NCBI RefSeq assembly: GCF_900188005.1
Contig: NZ_FZNR01000005.1
Coordinates: forward strand, 372,001-436,000
DNA: 64,000 bases
Direction of reading: 5' to 3'
Source of the DNA: Actinoplanes regularis
Lineage (GTDB): Bacteria; Actinomycetota; Actinomycetes; Mycobacteriales; Micromonosporaceae
In this document: positions 52,825 through 62,300 of the stretch, in pieces
Position numbering within the stretch: position 1 is the stretch's first letter
Layout: each line of letters starts with the position of its first letter
Notes under the pieces: model-generated
Seen by the model: only the letters and a program-made list of their open reading frames with translations
The model's database searches: none
What the model was told of the DNA's origin: nothing
Translations under genes and position numbers: made by a program

Positions 52825-53786
52825 GCTTCCCCCTTGGCCAGCTCCGCCATCACTCGCGCCCGATGATCGGCCGGTGTACCCCACGACAGGCTCAGCGCCC
52901 GCACCTTCGTCAGCCAGCGACCGAGCCCGTGCTCCCGCGTGAACCCGATCGCGCCGTGCACCTGCAACGCCGCCCGAGCGGCCCGGTTCGCGGCGTCAGC
53001 GCAGGCCACTTTCGCGGCCGACACGTCCCGGGCGCTGACGGTCACCGCGGCCGCGTGCAGCAGGGGCCGGGCGAACTCCAGACCGACCGCCACGTCGGCG
53101 AGACGATGCCGGACGGCCTGGAACCGGCCGATCGGCCCGCCGAACTGAGCCCGGCTCCGAGCGTGCGCGACCGCCGCCTCGAGCAGCGCCCGGCCGGCGC
53201 CGAGCAACTGGGCGGCGCAGACGAGCACGCCGAGATCCAGCGCCCGCCCGATCGCGGGGCAGATCTCGGCCGGTCCGTCCGGGACCACCTCGAACAGCCG
53301 CCGGGCGGGGTCCAGGGATTCGAAGATCGCGCCGGTACGGGCCGGTCCGGCCGCGCCCCGGTCGGCGAGCAGCACCACATCGGCGACATCCGCGTCGAGG
53401 GCGTACGGCAGCCACGGCGGCGCGGCGAGCGTGCCCAGAATCCTCCCGCCGGCCAGCTCCGGCAGCCACCTGCCGGGCTCGTCGAGGGCGGCCAGCAGGG
53501 TGGGAACAGCTGCGAGGGTCTCGGCCACCGGCCCGGGCACCGCATGGTGACCCAGCTCCTCGGCGACGACGACCAGATCGGCCGGGCCGGCGTCGAGTCC
53601 ACCCCAGCGACCCGGCACGGCGAGCGCGGTGACCCCGGCCCCGGCCAGCCGCGACCACAACCGTCGCCCGGGACGATGGTCGCCCTCGGCCCAACTGTCC
53701 GCGGCCGCCGGCACCTCAGCCGCGGCCAGCAGGTCGTGCAGCACGGCAGCGAAATCGTTCTGCTCAGCGGACGGAACGAGCCTCAT
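52815..53786 (-). CDS. fadE32: Acyl-CoA dehydrogenase, FadE32-like
   Basis: A 323-residue acyl-CoA dehydrogenase subunit, truncated relative to the usual ~380. It has ALAVPGRWGGLDAGPADLVVVAEELGHHAVPG, HARSRAQFGGPIGRFQAVRHRLADVAVG and LQVHGAIGFTREHGLGRWLTKVR. Its ATG overlaps the fadE31 stop (ATGA). By analogy with mycobacteria it probably forms a heteromeric enzyme with FadE31. Ring C/D (HIP-CoA) catabolism is inferred from context. Confidence 0.82.
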   Translation of the reverse strand: MRLVPSAEQNDFAAVLHDLLAAAEVPAAADSWAEGDHRPGRRLWSRLAGAGVTALAVPGRWGGLDAGPADLVVVAEELGHHAVPGPVAETLAAVPTLLAALDEPGRWLPELAGGRILGTLAAPPWLPYALDADVADVVLLADRGAAGPARTGAIFESLDPARRLFEVVPDGPAEICPAIGRALDLGVLVCAAQLLGAGRALLEAAVAHARSRAQFGGPIGRFQAVRHRLADVAVGLEFARPLLHAAAVTVSARDVSAAKVACADAANRAARAALQVHGAIGFTREHGLGRWLTKVRALSLSWGTPADHRARVMAELAKGEAWN

Positions 53787-54886
53787 CGTGGAAGTCCCAG
53801 CACCCGGGTGGCGACGATGTCCCGCTGGATCTCGTTCGTACCCGCGTAGATCGGCCCGGCCAGCGCGAACAGATAGCCACGCGCCCACTCCCGGTCGGTC
53901 TCGGCATAGGGGCCGAGCAACTCCAGAGCGGTCTCGTGCAGGGCGACGTCCAGCTCGGACCAGAACAGCTTGACCATGCTGGCGGAACAGGGCGGCGCGT
54001 CGAGCCCGGCGAACGCCTGCATCCGGTACGCCTGAGCGGCGATCCACGCGTCCGCCACCCGATCCCGCAGCGCCGGGTCCTCGCCCTCCCGCCATCGGGC
54101 GACCAGCCTGCCCGCCGCCGCCGTGAACCGGCCGGGGCTGCGCAGACCCGGCCCCCGCTCGTGCCCGGCGGTGCTCATCGCCACCCGCCAGCCGTCACCG
54201 GGCGCGCCGAGCACGTCCGTGTCGGGCACGAACACGTCGTCCAGGAAGATCTCGGCGAAGCCGGGATCGCCCCCGAGCTGCCGGATCGGCCGCACGGTGA
54301 CACCGGGCGCGCGCAGGTCGAACATCAGGTAGGTCAGGCCCCGGTGCCGCTCGGCCGACGGGTCGCTGCGGAACAGGCCGAACGCCCGGTCGGCGACCAC
54401 CGCGCGGGAACTCCAGGTCTTCTGCCCGGACAGCAGCCAGCCGCCCTCGACGCGCACCGCGCGCGACCGGATCGCGGCGAGGTCGCTGCCCGCCTCCGGC
54501 TCCGACCAGGCCTGCGCCCACACCTGGTCGGCGCGGGCCATCGCCGGCAGGATCCGGTCACGCTGCTCCGCGGTCCCGTGCGCGAGCAGCGTCGGGGCCA
54601 GCAGGAACAGGCCGTTCTGGCCGATCCGCGCGGGGGCTCCGGCGGCGTGGTACTCCTCCTCGAACAGCAGCGCGTGCAGCGGCGGAACCTCCCGGCCGCC
54701 GTACCGCCGCGGCCAGGAGACCACCGCGAGGCCGGCGTCGGCGAGCCGGCGCTCCCAGGCCCGATGCACCTCGTCGCCGGCCGGTGTGTCCACGCTGGGC
54801 AGCGGTTCGGCGGGGACGTTCGCGGCGAGCCAGTCGCGCACCTCGTCACGGAACGCCCGCGCCTCGGGAGGCAGGTCGAGGTTCAC
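53783..54886 (-). CDS. fadE31: Acyl-CoA dehydrogenase, FadE31-like
   Basis: A 367-residue full-length acyl-CoA dehydrogenase: AGLAVVSWPRRYGGREVPPLHALLFEEEY, AQAWSEPEAGSDLAAIRSRA (FAD contact), GQKTWSSRAVVADRAFGL and IYAGTNEIQRDIVATRVLGLPR at the end. The GTG start overlaps the stop of the hydratase gene (GTGA), and its stop overlaps fadE32. Order fadD3...fadE31-32-33 is that of the mycobacterial KstR2 regulon. Confidence 0.85.
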   Translation of the reverse strand: MNLDLPPEARAFRDEVRDWLAANVPAEPLPSVDTPAGDEVHRAWERRLADAGLAVVSWPRRYGGREVPPLHALLFEEEYHAAGAPARIGQNGLFLLAPTLLAHGTAEQRDRILPAMARADQVWAQAWSEPEAGSDLAAIRSRAVRVEGGWLLSGQKTWSSRAVVADRAFGLFRSDPSAERHRGLTYLMFDLRAPGVTVRPIRQLGGDPGFAEIFLDDVFVPDTDVLGAPGDGWRVAMSTAGHERGPGLRSPGRFTAAAGRLVARWREGEDPALRDRVADAWIAAQAYRMQAFAGLDAPPCSASMVKLFWSELDVALHETALELLGPYAETDREWARGYLFALAGPIYAGTNEIQRDIVATRVLGLPR

Positions 54887-55710
54887 TTCTTCATGGCCTT
54901 CGGGTCCAGGCCGGCCAGGGGATCGCCGGTGACCTCGGCGTTGTGCGCGTGGGCGACGTGGTGCAGGCCGAAGACCGCGTCCATCCCGGCGCGCATGCCC
55001 ATCAGGTCCTCGCACTGGTTCAGCCCCCGTTTGGCGAGGGCCAGGCCGAACGGGGGCATCGCGGCGATACGCTCCGCGAGCGTGGTCACCGCCGTCTCGA
55101 GGTCGGCGCGCGGCACCACCCGGTTGACCATGCCTATCTCGTACGCCCGGCGGGCGTCGAAGCGGTCGCCGGTGAACAGGATCTCGCGGGCGAAGCGGGG
55201 CCCGAGCGCCCACGGATGCGCGAAGTACTCCACCCCGGGGATGCCCATCCGCAGCACCGGATCGGCGAAGAACGCGTCCTCGGCGGCGACGATCAGGTCG
55301 CACACCCAGGCGAGCATCATGCCGCCGGCGATGCAGGCGCCCTGCACCATGGCGATGGTCGGCTTCGGGAGGTCCCGCCATCGCCGGCACATGCTCAGGT
55401 AGACCTCGACCTCGCGGGCGTAACGGCGGTCGGCGCCGGCCCGGTCGGTGTGGTCCCACCAGATCGTGGCCCGGCGCGGGAACGGCGTGTCCGCGTCCCG
55501 CTCGGGGGTGCCGATGTCGTGACCGGCCGAGAAGTGCTCGCCCGCCCCGGCCAGCACGATCACCCGCACGTCGCCGTCGTCCACGGCCCGGGTGAAGGCG
55601 GCGTCCAGCGCGTACGTCATGGCGGAGTTCTGCGCGTTGCGGTAGCGCGGCCGGTTCATCGTCACGACCGCGAGCGCGCCCCGGCGTTCGTAGAGGACCT
55701 CGTCAGGCAT
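54883..55710 (-). CDS. Enoyl-CoA hydratase/isomerase family protein
   Basis: A 275-residue crotonase: ALAVVTMNRPRYRNAQNSAMTYAL, VIVLAGAGEHFSAGHDIGTP (oxyanion hole), PTIAMVQGACIAGGMMLAWVCDLIVA (second oxyanion loop) and FFADPVLRMGIPGVEYFAHPW. The gene lies between fadD3 and fadE31 and overlaps both (8 and 4 bases), so it belongs to the HIP-degradation operon. In the M. tuberculosis layout these two genes are adjacent, so the hydratase is an addition. It is not obviously the ring-opening EchA20, and its step is unassigned. Confidence 0.82.
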   Translation of the reverse strand: MPDEVLYERRGALAVVTMNRPRYRNAQNSAMTYALDAAFTRAVDDGDVRVIVLAGAGEHFSAGHDIGTPERDADTPFPRRATIWWDHTDRAGADRRYAREVEVYLSMCRRWRDLPKPTIAMVQGACIAGGMMLAWVCDLIVAAEDAFFADPVLRMGIPGVEYFAHPWALGPRFAREILFTGDRFDARRAYEIGMVNRVVPRADLETAVTTLAERIAAMPPFGLALAKRGLNQCEDLMGMRAGMDAVFGLHHVAHAHNAEVTGDPLAGLDPKAMKK

Positions 55711-57211
55711 CGGCCGCCTCCGCGCGCAGCAGGTATTTGAGGACCTTGCCCGAGGCGTTGTGCGGCAGCTCGGCCCGCAGCTCGACACCGCGCGGGACCT
55801 TGTAGCCGGCGAGCCGCCCCCGGCAGAACTCGATCACCTCGGCTCCGGTGAGCGACTGACCCGGGCGGCACACCACGAACGCCCTTCCGACCTCGCCGAG
55901 CCGCTCGTCGGGCACCCCGATCACGGCGGCCTCGGCGACCTGCGGCAGCCGGGCCAGGACACGCTCCACCTCGGCCGGATAGACGTTGAAGCCACCGCAG
56001 ATGTACATGTCCTTGAGCCGGTCGGTGATGGTCAGGTAGCCGTGCTCGTCGAGCCGGCCGACGTCACCGGTGTGCAGCCAGCCGTCGGCGTCGATCGCCG
56101 CGGCGGTGGCCTCCGGGTCGTCGAGGTAGCCGAGCATCGTGTTGGGACCGCGCAGCAGCACCTCGCCGTCGGGCTCGCCGATCCGGACCTCGAAGCCGGC
56201 CGCGGACCGCCCGCACGTCTCGGCCACGATCTTCGCGTCGTCGCCGGGCCGGCACATGGTGGCCACGACCGCCTCGGTCAACCCGTACGCCGTGAGCACC
56301 TCCGCGCCCAGCTCCTCGCGCATCCGCTCGACCAGCGCGGGCGGCACGGTGGCCGCCCCGGTCACCGCCAGGCGCAGGCTGGACAGGTCGTGCCGGCCGG
56401 CCTCGGGATGATCCATCAGGCTGGTGTAGAGGGTGGGCGGACCGGGCAGCACGGTGATCCGCTCGGCACCGATCGACTCCATGGTGCGCGGCACGTCGAA
56501 GACCTTCTGCGGCACGATGGTAGCCCCGCTGACCAGGCAGGACAGGATGCCCGCCTTGAGGCCGAAGCTGTTGAAGAACGGGTTGACCACCAGGTACCGA
56601 TCGTCGGGGCCGAGCCCGGCGATCTCGGCCCAGGCCGTGGCGACGGCCAGCGACTGCCGGTGCGCGCTCATCACACCCTTGCTGCGCCCGGTCGTCCCCG
56701 AGGTGAACAGGATGTCGGCGACGTCGTCGGGGGAGACCGCCGCGGCTCGCGCGTCGGCCTCGCTCTCGGGGACCGCGTCCCCCGAGGCGAGGAACTCGTC
56801 CCAGCCGTCGGGGATGGAGACGACCAGCCGGGGGAGGGCCACGCCTTCCTCGGCGGCGACGGCGGTGACCGCGGCGAGCCGGTCGGCGCGCAGGAACGGG
56901 CCGACCACGACGAGGCCGCGGGCGTCACTGCGCTGGAGCACGTCGAGGGCCTCGACGCCGGTGAATCGCGTGTTGACCGGCACCAGTGTGCCGCCGGCGT
57001 AGCCGACCCCGAGCGCGGTGAGCACCCACTCCGGCGAGTTCGGCGCCCACAGTGCGAGCCGGTCGCCCGGCCGCAGACCACCGGCGATCAGCGCCCGGGC
57101 CACCCGTCGCACCTCGCCGAGCAGCGACCCGTAACTCAGCGGACCGAGCGCCGGGGCCGGACCGAAGGTAGCGGCCGCGCGGGTCACGGCCGCCGGGATC
57201 GTCGAGGTCAT
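55703..57211 (-). CDS. fadD3: HIP-CoA ligase FadD3 (acyl-CoA synthetase)
   Basis: A 502-residue ANL adenylate-forming enzyme, the same size as mycobacterial FadD3: P-loop ILFTSGTTGRSKGVMSAHRQ, VTGAATVPPALVERM, AYGLTE, WLHTGDVGRLDEHGYLTITDR and the catalytic-Lys end PHNASGKVLKYLLR. FadD3 activates the C/D-ring propanoate HIP as a CoA thioester. The start at 57211 has a caggagct site. It is divergent from fadE30 across a KstR2-type operator, the same divergent arrangement as Rv3560c/Rv3561. Confidence 0.9.
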   Translation of the reverse strand: MTSTIPAAVTRAAATFGPAPALGPLSYGSLLGEVRRVARALIAGGLRPGDRLALWAPNSPEWVLTALGVGYAGGTLVPVNTRFTGVEALDVLQRSDARGLVVVGPFLRADRLAAVTAVAAEEGVALPRLVVSIPDGWDEFLASGDAVPESEADARAAAVSPDDVADILFTSGTTGRSKGVMSAHRQSLAVATAWAEIAGLGPDDRYLVVNPFFNSFGLKAGILSCLVSGATIVPQKVFDVPRTMESIGAERITVLPGPPTLYTSLMDHPEAGRHDLSSLRLAVTGAATVPPALVERMREELGAEVLTAYGLTEAVVATMCRPGDDAKIVAETCGRSAAGFEVRIGEPDGEVLLRGPNTMLGYLDDPEATAAAIDADGWLHTGDVGRLDEHGYLTITDRLKDMYICGGFNVYPAEVERVLARLPQVAEAAVIGVPDERLGEVGRAFVVCRPGQSLTGAEVIEFCRGRLAGYKVPRGVELRAELPHNASGKVLKYLLRAEAADA

Positions 57212-57254
57212 CACAGCTCCTGACGCTGCATTCACCAACGCCGATGGTCACTCA

Positions 57255-57268
57255 AGCAAGTGCTTGGT
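57255..57268. promoter_or_regulatory. KstR2-type operator (fadD3/fadE30 divergent region)
   Basis: AGCAAGTGCTTGGT matches the published KstR2 consensus AnCAAGnnCTTGnT at all fixed positions. It lies 43 bases from the fadD3 start and 35 from the fadE30 start, so one site can control both operons. The KstR2 repressor itself is not encoded in this window. Confidence 0.8.
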
Positions 57269-57303
57269 AGGGTGAGCCTACGCGCGGAGCGGGAGGCAGA
57301 CCA

Positions 57304-58464
57304 GTGCAGGACGACCAGGAGTTCAGGCGCGAGATCCGGGACTGGCTCGCCGCGAACGTGACCGACGACCTGCGTGGCGCCGGTGGCGCCGGCCGGGAGA
57401 ACGAGGCCTTCTCCAGACGCCTCGACTTCACCCGCCGCCTGGCCGCCGCCGGCTGGAGCACCCTCGCCTGGCCGGTCGAGCACGGCGGCCGGGGCGCGTC
57501 CCTGCAGCGTCAGGTCATCTTCCATGAGGAGTATGCGAAGGCCGGTGCCCCCGGTCGGGTCGACCACATCGGCATCACCATGGTCGGCCCCACCCTCATG
57601 CAGCTCGGCACCGACCGCCAGCGGGAGCGGTTCCTGCCGGGTATCGCCACTGCCACCGAGCTGTGGTGCCAGGGCTACTCCGAGCCCGGCGCCGGCTCCG
57701 ACCTCGCCGCCGTCACCACCCGGGCGGAGCTCGACGGCGACCACTGGGTGCTCACCGGTCAGAAGGTGTGGACGTCGCTGGCGCACGTGGCCGACTGGTG
57801 CTTCGTGCTGGCCCGCACCGCACCGATCCCTGAGGGCGCCTCCCGCCACGCCGGCCTGTCCTACCTGCTGGTGCCGATGCGCCAGCCCGGCGTCACGGTC
57901 CGCCCGATCCGCCAGCTCACCGGCGACAGCGAGTTCAACGAGGTGTTCTTCGACGGCGCCCGCACCGAGCGCGACCTGGTCGTCGGTGAACCCGGTCAGG
58001 GCTGGCGGGTGGCGATGGCGACGCTCGGCTTCGAGCGCGGCGCGGCCACCGTCGGCCAGCAGGTCGGCTTCCAGCGCGACCTCGACGACCTGGTCGCGCT
58101 GGCCCGGCGCACCGGCGCGACCGACGACCCGGCCGTCCGCGAGCGACTGACCCGGGCCTGGATCGACCTGACCGTGCTGCGTGCACACACCCTGCGGGTG
58201 CTGTCCGCGCCGCCGTCGGCCGGCACCGCCACCGTCATCAAGCTGCTCTGGTCGCGCTGGCGGCAGGGGCTCGGCGAACTCGCCATGACCATTCTCGGAC
58301 CGGCCGGGGTGGCGTCCGTGACCGGCGACGACGGGGAGGCCGACCGCTGGCGGCGACTGTTCCTGTTCAGCCGGGCCGACACCATCTACGGCGGCTCCAA
58401 CGAGATTCAGCGCGGCATCCTCGCCGAGCGGGTCCTCGGCCTGCCCCGCCAGGACCGCCGGTGA
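57304..58464 (+). CDS. fadE30: Acyl-CoA dehydrogenase FadE30
   Basis: A 386-residue acyl-CoA dehydrogenase: AAAGWSTLAWPVEHGGRGAS, CQGYSEPGAGSDLAAVTTRA, GQKVWTSLAHVADWCFVLAR and IYGGSNEIQRGILAERVLGLPR. In mycobacteria FadE30 dehydrogenates 5OH-HIP-CoA. GTG start with a gggaggc site; the stop overlaps the ipdF GTG. Expressed opposite fadD3 from the KstR2-operator region. Confidence 0.88.
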   Translation: MQDDQEFRREIRDWLAANVTDDLRGAGGAGRENEAFSRRLDFTRRLAAAGWSTLAWPVEHGGRGASLQRQVIFHEEYAKAGAPGRVDHIGITMVGPTLMQLGTDRQRERFLPGIATATELWCQGYSEPGAGSDLAAVTTRAELDGDHWVLTGQKVWTSLAHVADWCFVLARTAPIPEGASRHAGLSYLLVPMRQPGVTVRPIRQLTGDSEFNEVFFDGARTERDLVVGEPGQGWRVAMATLGFERGAATVGQQVGFQRDLDDLVALARRTGATDDPAVRERLTRAWIDLTVLRAHTLRVLSAPPSAGTATVIKLLWSRWRQGLGELAMTILGPAGVASVTGDDGEADRWRRLFLFSRADTIYGGSNEIQRGILAERVLGLPRQDRR

Positions 58465-59234
58465 CCGCCCCGCCGGACGGGCACGCCCTGCTCGACGGCA
58501 AGGTCGTGGTGGTGACCGCGGCGGCCGGCACCGGGATCGGCGCCGCCATCGCCGAGCGCTGTCTCGCCGAGGGCGCCCGGGTGGTGCTCAGCGACAGCCA
58601 CGGACGGCGGCTCGCCCAGGCGCACGAGCGCCTGATGAGGACGTACGGCAAGAAGGTCTGGTCCCTGCCCTGCGATGTCACCGACGACCGGGACGTGCGG
58701 GCTCTGGTGAGCGGCGCGGCCGGGGAGTTCGGGCGGATCGACGTCATGATCAACAATGCTGGGCTGGGCGGCGAGCGGGCGGTCAGCGAGATGACCGACG
58801 ACGAGTGGACGCGCGTCCTCGACGTCACCCTCACCGGCACGTTCCGCTGCACCCGGGCCGCCCTGCGGCAGCTGATCGCGCAGGGCGGCGGGGGAGCGGT
58901 GATCAACAACGCCTCCGTGCTCGGCTGGCGCGCCCAGGCCGGGCAGGCCCACTACGCGGCGGCGAAGGCCGGGGTCATGGCGTTCACCCGGTGCGCCGCG
59001 CTCGACGTGGCCGCCCACGGCATCCGGGTCAACGCGGTGGCGCCCAGCCTCGCCACCCACCCCTACCTGAGTAAGGTGATCAGCGAATCGGACCTGGCCG
59101 AGCTCGCCCGGCGCGAAGCGTTCGGCCGGGCCGCGCAGCCGTGGGAAGTGGCGACCGTCGTGGCGTTCCTGGCCAGCGACTATGCCTCCTACCTCACCGG
59201 CGAGGTGATCTCCGTCAGCAGCCAGCACCCATGA
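58461..59234 (+). CDS. ipdF: SDR dehydrogenase IpdF (5OH-HIP-CoA dehydrogenase)
   Basis: A 257-residue short-chain dehydrogenase: KVVVVTAAAGTGIGAAIAERC (NAD binding), MINNAGLGGERA, catalytic Ser in NNASVLGWRAQAG, and HYAAAKAGVMAF with the YxxxK pair; all catalytic residues are intact. Position after fadE30 matches Rv3559c (IpdF). It starts at a GTG overlapping the fadE30 stop. Its own stop overlaps the ATG of a minicistron repeat leading to aftD. Confidence 0.88.
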   Translation: MTAPPDGHALLDGKVVVVTAAAGTGIGAAIAERCLAEGARVVLSDSHGRRLAQAHERLMRTYGKKVWSLPCDVTDDRDVRALVSGAAGEFGRIDVMINNAGLGGERAVSEMTDDEWTRVLDVTLTGTFRCTRAALRQLIAQGGGGAVINNASVLGWRAQAGQAHYAAAKAGVMAFTRCAALDVAAHGIRVNAVAPSLATHPYLSKVISESDLAELARREAFGRAAQPWEVATVVAFLASDYASYLTGEVISVSSQHP

Positions 59235-59311
59235 GCGAGCTTGCGAGCGAATCGGTCAGCTCAGTTGTTGGCTCATGTCGACGCCGGAGCGCAGTGGAGT
59301 TGGCGGCATGA
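59231..59311 (+). repeat. 77-bp minicistron repeat, copy D (ipdF-aftD junction)
   Basis: The unit 59231-59307 starts with ATG overlapping the ipdF stop (ATGA). It encodes [12 protein letters not shown], a variable VGSC centre, then RRRSAVELAA. Its TGA (59309-59311) overlaps the aftD ATG at 59308. The ribosome-site core here is ggagtt instead of ggaggt. Confidence 0.85.
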
Positions 59312-62300
59312 CCGGCACGGTGGTGTGGCGGCTGCGGGTGACGGCCTGCTGCGCGCTGCTCACCGGGCTGGCGTTCTGGCAGCAGCCCGGCCGGATCGTG
59401 CCGGACACCAAGGTGGACCTGGTCGTCGCGCCCGGCGCGTGGCTCGCCCGCGCCCTGCACGCCTGGGACCCGGCCGGCAATTTCGGACAGATGCAGAACC
59501 AGGCGTACGGCTACCTGTGGCCGATGGGTCCGTTCTTCGGCCTCGGCAGGCTGCTCGACGTGCCCGCCTGGGCCGTACAGCGACTCTGGTGGGCGATGCT
59601 GCTCTGCCTCGCCTTCACCGGGGTGGTGCTGCTCGCCGGACGGCTCGGCATCGGCTCGCCGGCCACCCGGCTCGCCGGCGGCCTGATCTTCGCCCTCTCC
59701 CCGCGCATCCTCAGTGAGCTGGGGCCGGTCTCGGTCGAGGCGTGGCCCACCGCCGTGGCACCCTGGGTGTTGATCCCGCTGGTCGGCGTCACCCCGGGCA
59801 CCCTGCGCCGGGCGACCGCCCTCTCCGGCCTCGCCGTGGCCACCGCCGGCGGGGTCAACGCCACCGCCGTGCTCGCGGTCCTGCCGCTGCCGCTGCTCTG
59901 GCTGCTCACCCTGCGCCCGCTGCGCTGGCGACTCACCGTGGCGGCCGCCTGGGGCGTCGCGGTCGCCTGCGCCACCGCCTGGTGGGTGGTGCCGCTGCTG
60001 CTGCTCGGCCGGTACAGCCCACCGTTCCTCGACTACATCGAGACGGCCGCGACCACCACCAGCACCACCGACATCGTCAGCACCACCCGCGGCACCTCGC
60101 ACTGGCTGGCCTACCTGAGCAACCCCTACGGACCCGGCTGGCCGGCCGGTAACCGTCTCGTCGTCGAGCTGCCGCTGGTCCTCGCCACCATGGTGGTGGT
60201 CGGACTCGGCCTGGCCGGCCTCGCCCGGCGCGGGCTGCCGCACCGGAGGTTCCTCGTCACCGCGGCGCTCGCCGGGATCGCCGCCGTCGGCCTCGGCCAC
60301 CTCTCCGCGGCGCCCGGCGCCGGGGCCACCATCCTGCACGCCTGGCTCGACGCGGGCGGCGCCCCGCTGCGCAACCTGCACAAGTTCGACGTACTGCTGC
60401 GGCTGCCGCTCGCTCTCGGATTCATCCACCTCGCCGGCCTGACGGCCCGGCTCGCGGCCTGGCGCGCCGGCCTCGTCGGCGCCGCCGTCGCTGTCACCGC
60501 CGCCGTCGCCGCCGTTCCGGCGCTCTCCGGCGGTCTGCCGGGGCAGGGCACATTCACCGAGGTTCCAAGCTATTGGCGTACGGCGGCAGCCTGGCTCGAC
60601 ACGCACGCCGGCCGGAGCAGAACACTGGTCGTGCCCGGTGCCCGCTTCCCGAGCTATCTGTGGGGCGCACCCGGCGACGAGATGGTCCAGCCGCTGCTGA
60701 GCTCGGGCTGGGCAGTGCGCAACTCCAACCCGCTCGTGCCACCGGCCACCGTCCGGTTGCTCGACACCGTCGAATCCGTCCTCGCCGCCGGTCAGGGCTC
60801 GCCCGGCCTGGCCGAGCTGCTCGGCCGCTCCGGCGTGCGCTACCTGCTGATCCGTGCCGACCTGGACACCGGGCGCACCGACGCGCTGCGGCAGCTCACC
60901 GTGCGGGCCGCGCTGGCCGGCTCACCCGGCCTGCGCTCGGTCGCCACCTTCGGCCCGGTCGTCGGCGGGCATCCACCGCAGTACTACGTGGACCACGGCC
61001 TGGACCTGCCGGTGCCGGCCCTCGAGGTGTACGAGGTGGCGGGCACGGCTCCACCCGTCTCCGCCTACGACCTGGCCGACACCCGGACCGTCGTCGGCGG
61101 GCCGGAATCGCTGCTGGAACTCGCCGCCGCCGGGCAGTTGAGCCGGGCGCCGACGGTGCTCGCCGCCGACCAGCCGGCCGGGCTGATCACCGGTGGGACG
61201 GTGGTCACCGACGGTCACCGTCGCCGGGAGATCATCTTCGGTCAGGCCCGGGACAACGTTTCGGCCACCCTGACCGCCACCGAACCGTGGCGCCTCGAGC
61301 AGCCCGCACACGACTACACCGCCGTGGACGACGCCCGGGGGCAGACCGTCGCCCGCTACCTCGGCGTACGGGACGTCACCGCGTCCAGCGCGTACAGCCA
61401 GGCGTTACCGCTCACCAGCAACCGGCCGGCGTACCTGCCGTACGCGGCGATCGACGGCGACCCGGCGACCTCGTGGCGGTCGGCACCCGGCACCGCGGCC
61501 ATCGGCCAATGGCTCACCGTCACCCTCGACCACGCCCGCCGGATCGACCAGGTACGGATCACCTTCGACCACGGTGCCGACGCCATCCCCACCCGGATCG
61601 CCGTCTGGGCCGGCGACGAACGGCACGAGATCCCGGTGACCGGTACGACCGTGACCGTGCCGCTCGACGGCTGGTACGCGGTCCGCGACGTCACCGTCGA
61701 GATCGTGGCGGTCTGGAGCGTACGGCTGGGCCAGGGCGGCGTCGGCATCGCCGAGCTCACCATCCCCGGCGTCTCGGCGCGACGCACCCTCGTGCTGCCG
61801 GCCGGCACCGACCCCGGCGCGCCGGCGCCGGCCGTGATGCTCGCCGCGGCCCCGGCCCTGCCGTCCTGCTTCTACCTCGGCCCGCTGCCCTACTGCGCCG
61901 CGACCGCCGCCCGTGGCTCGGAGGACGGCTCGATCCTCGACCGGACCGTGCCGTGGTCGCTGCCCGGCACGTACACGGCCCGTCTCTGGGCTCGCCCGCG
62001 CGCCGGACCGGCCGTCGACGACCTGCTCGACAGGGCGATCGCCGGGCCGGACACCCCGCACGTCACCGCCTCGTCGACCGGCGTCGCCGACCCCGCGGCC
62101 CGGGCCGGTGCGGTCGTCGACGGCAGCGACGACACCGTCTGGTACGCCAGCGAAGAGGACCGGACGCCGTGGCTGCGGCTCGACTGGTCGTCCCCGCGCA
62201 CCGTCACCGGCGTGCGCGTCACGCTCGGGGAGCGGGCCGCGGCGGCCCGCCCATGGGCGGTGAACGTGCTGACCGACGCCGGGTCGCGGGCCGGCATCCT

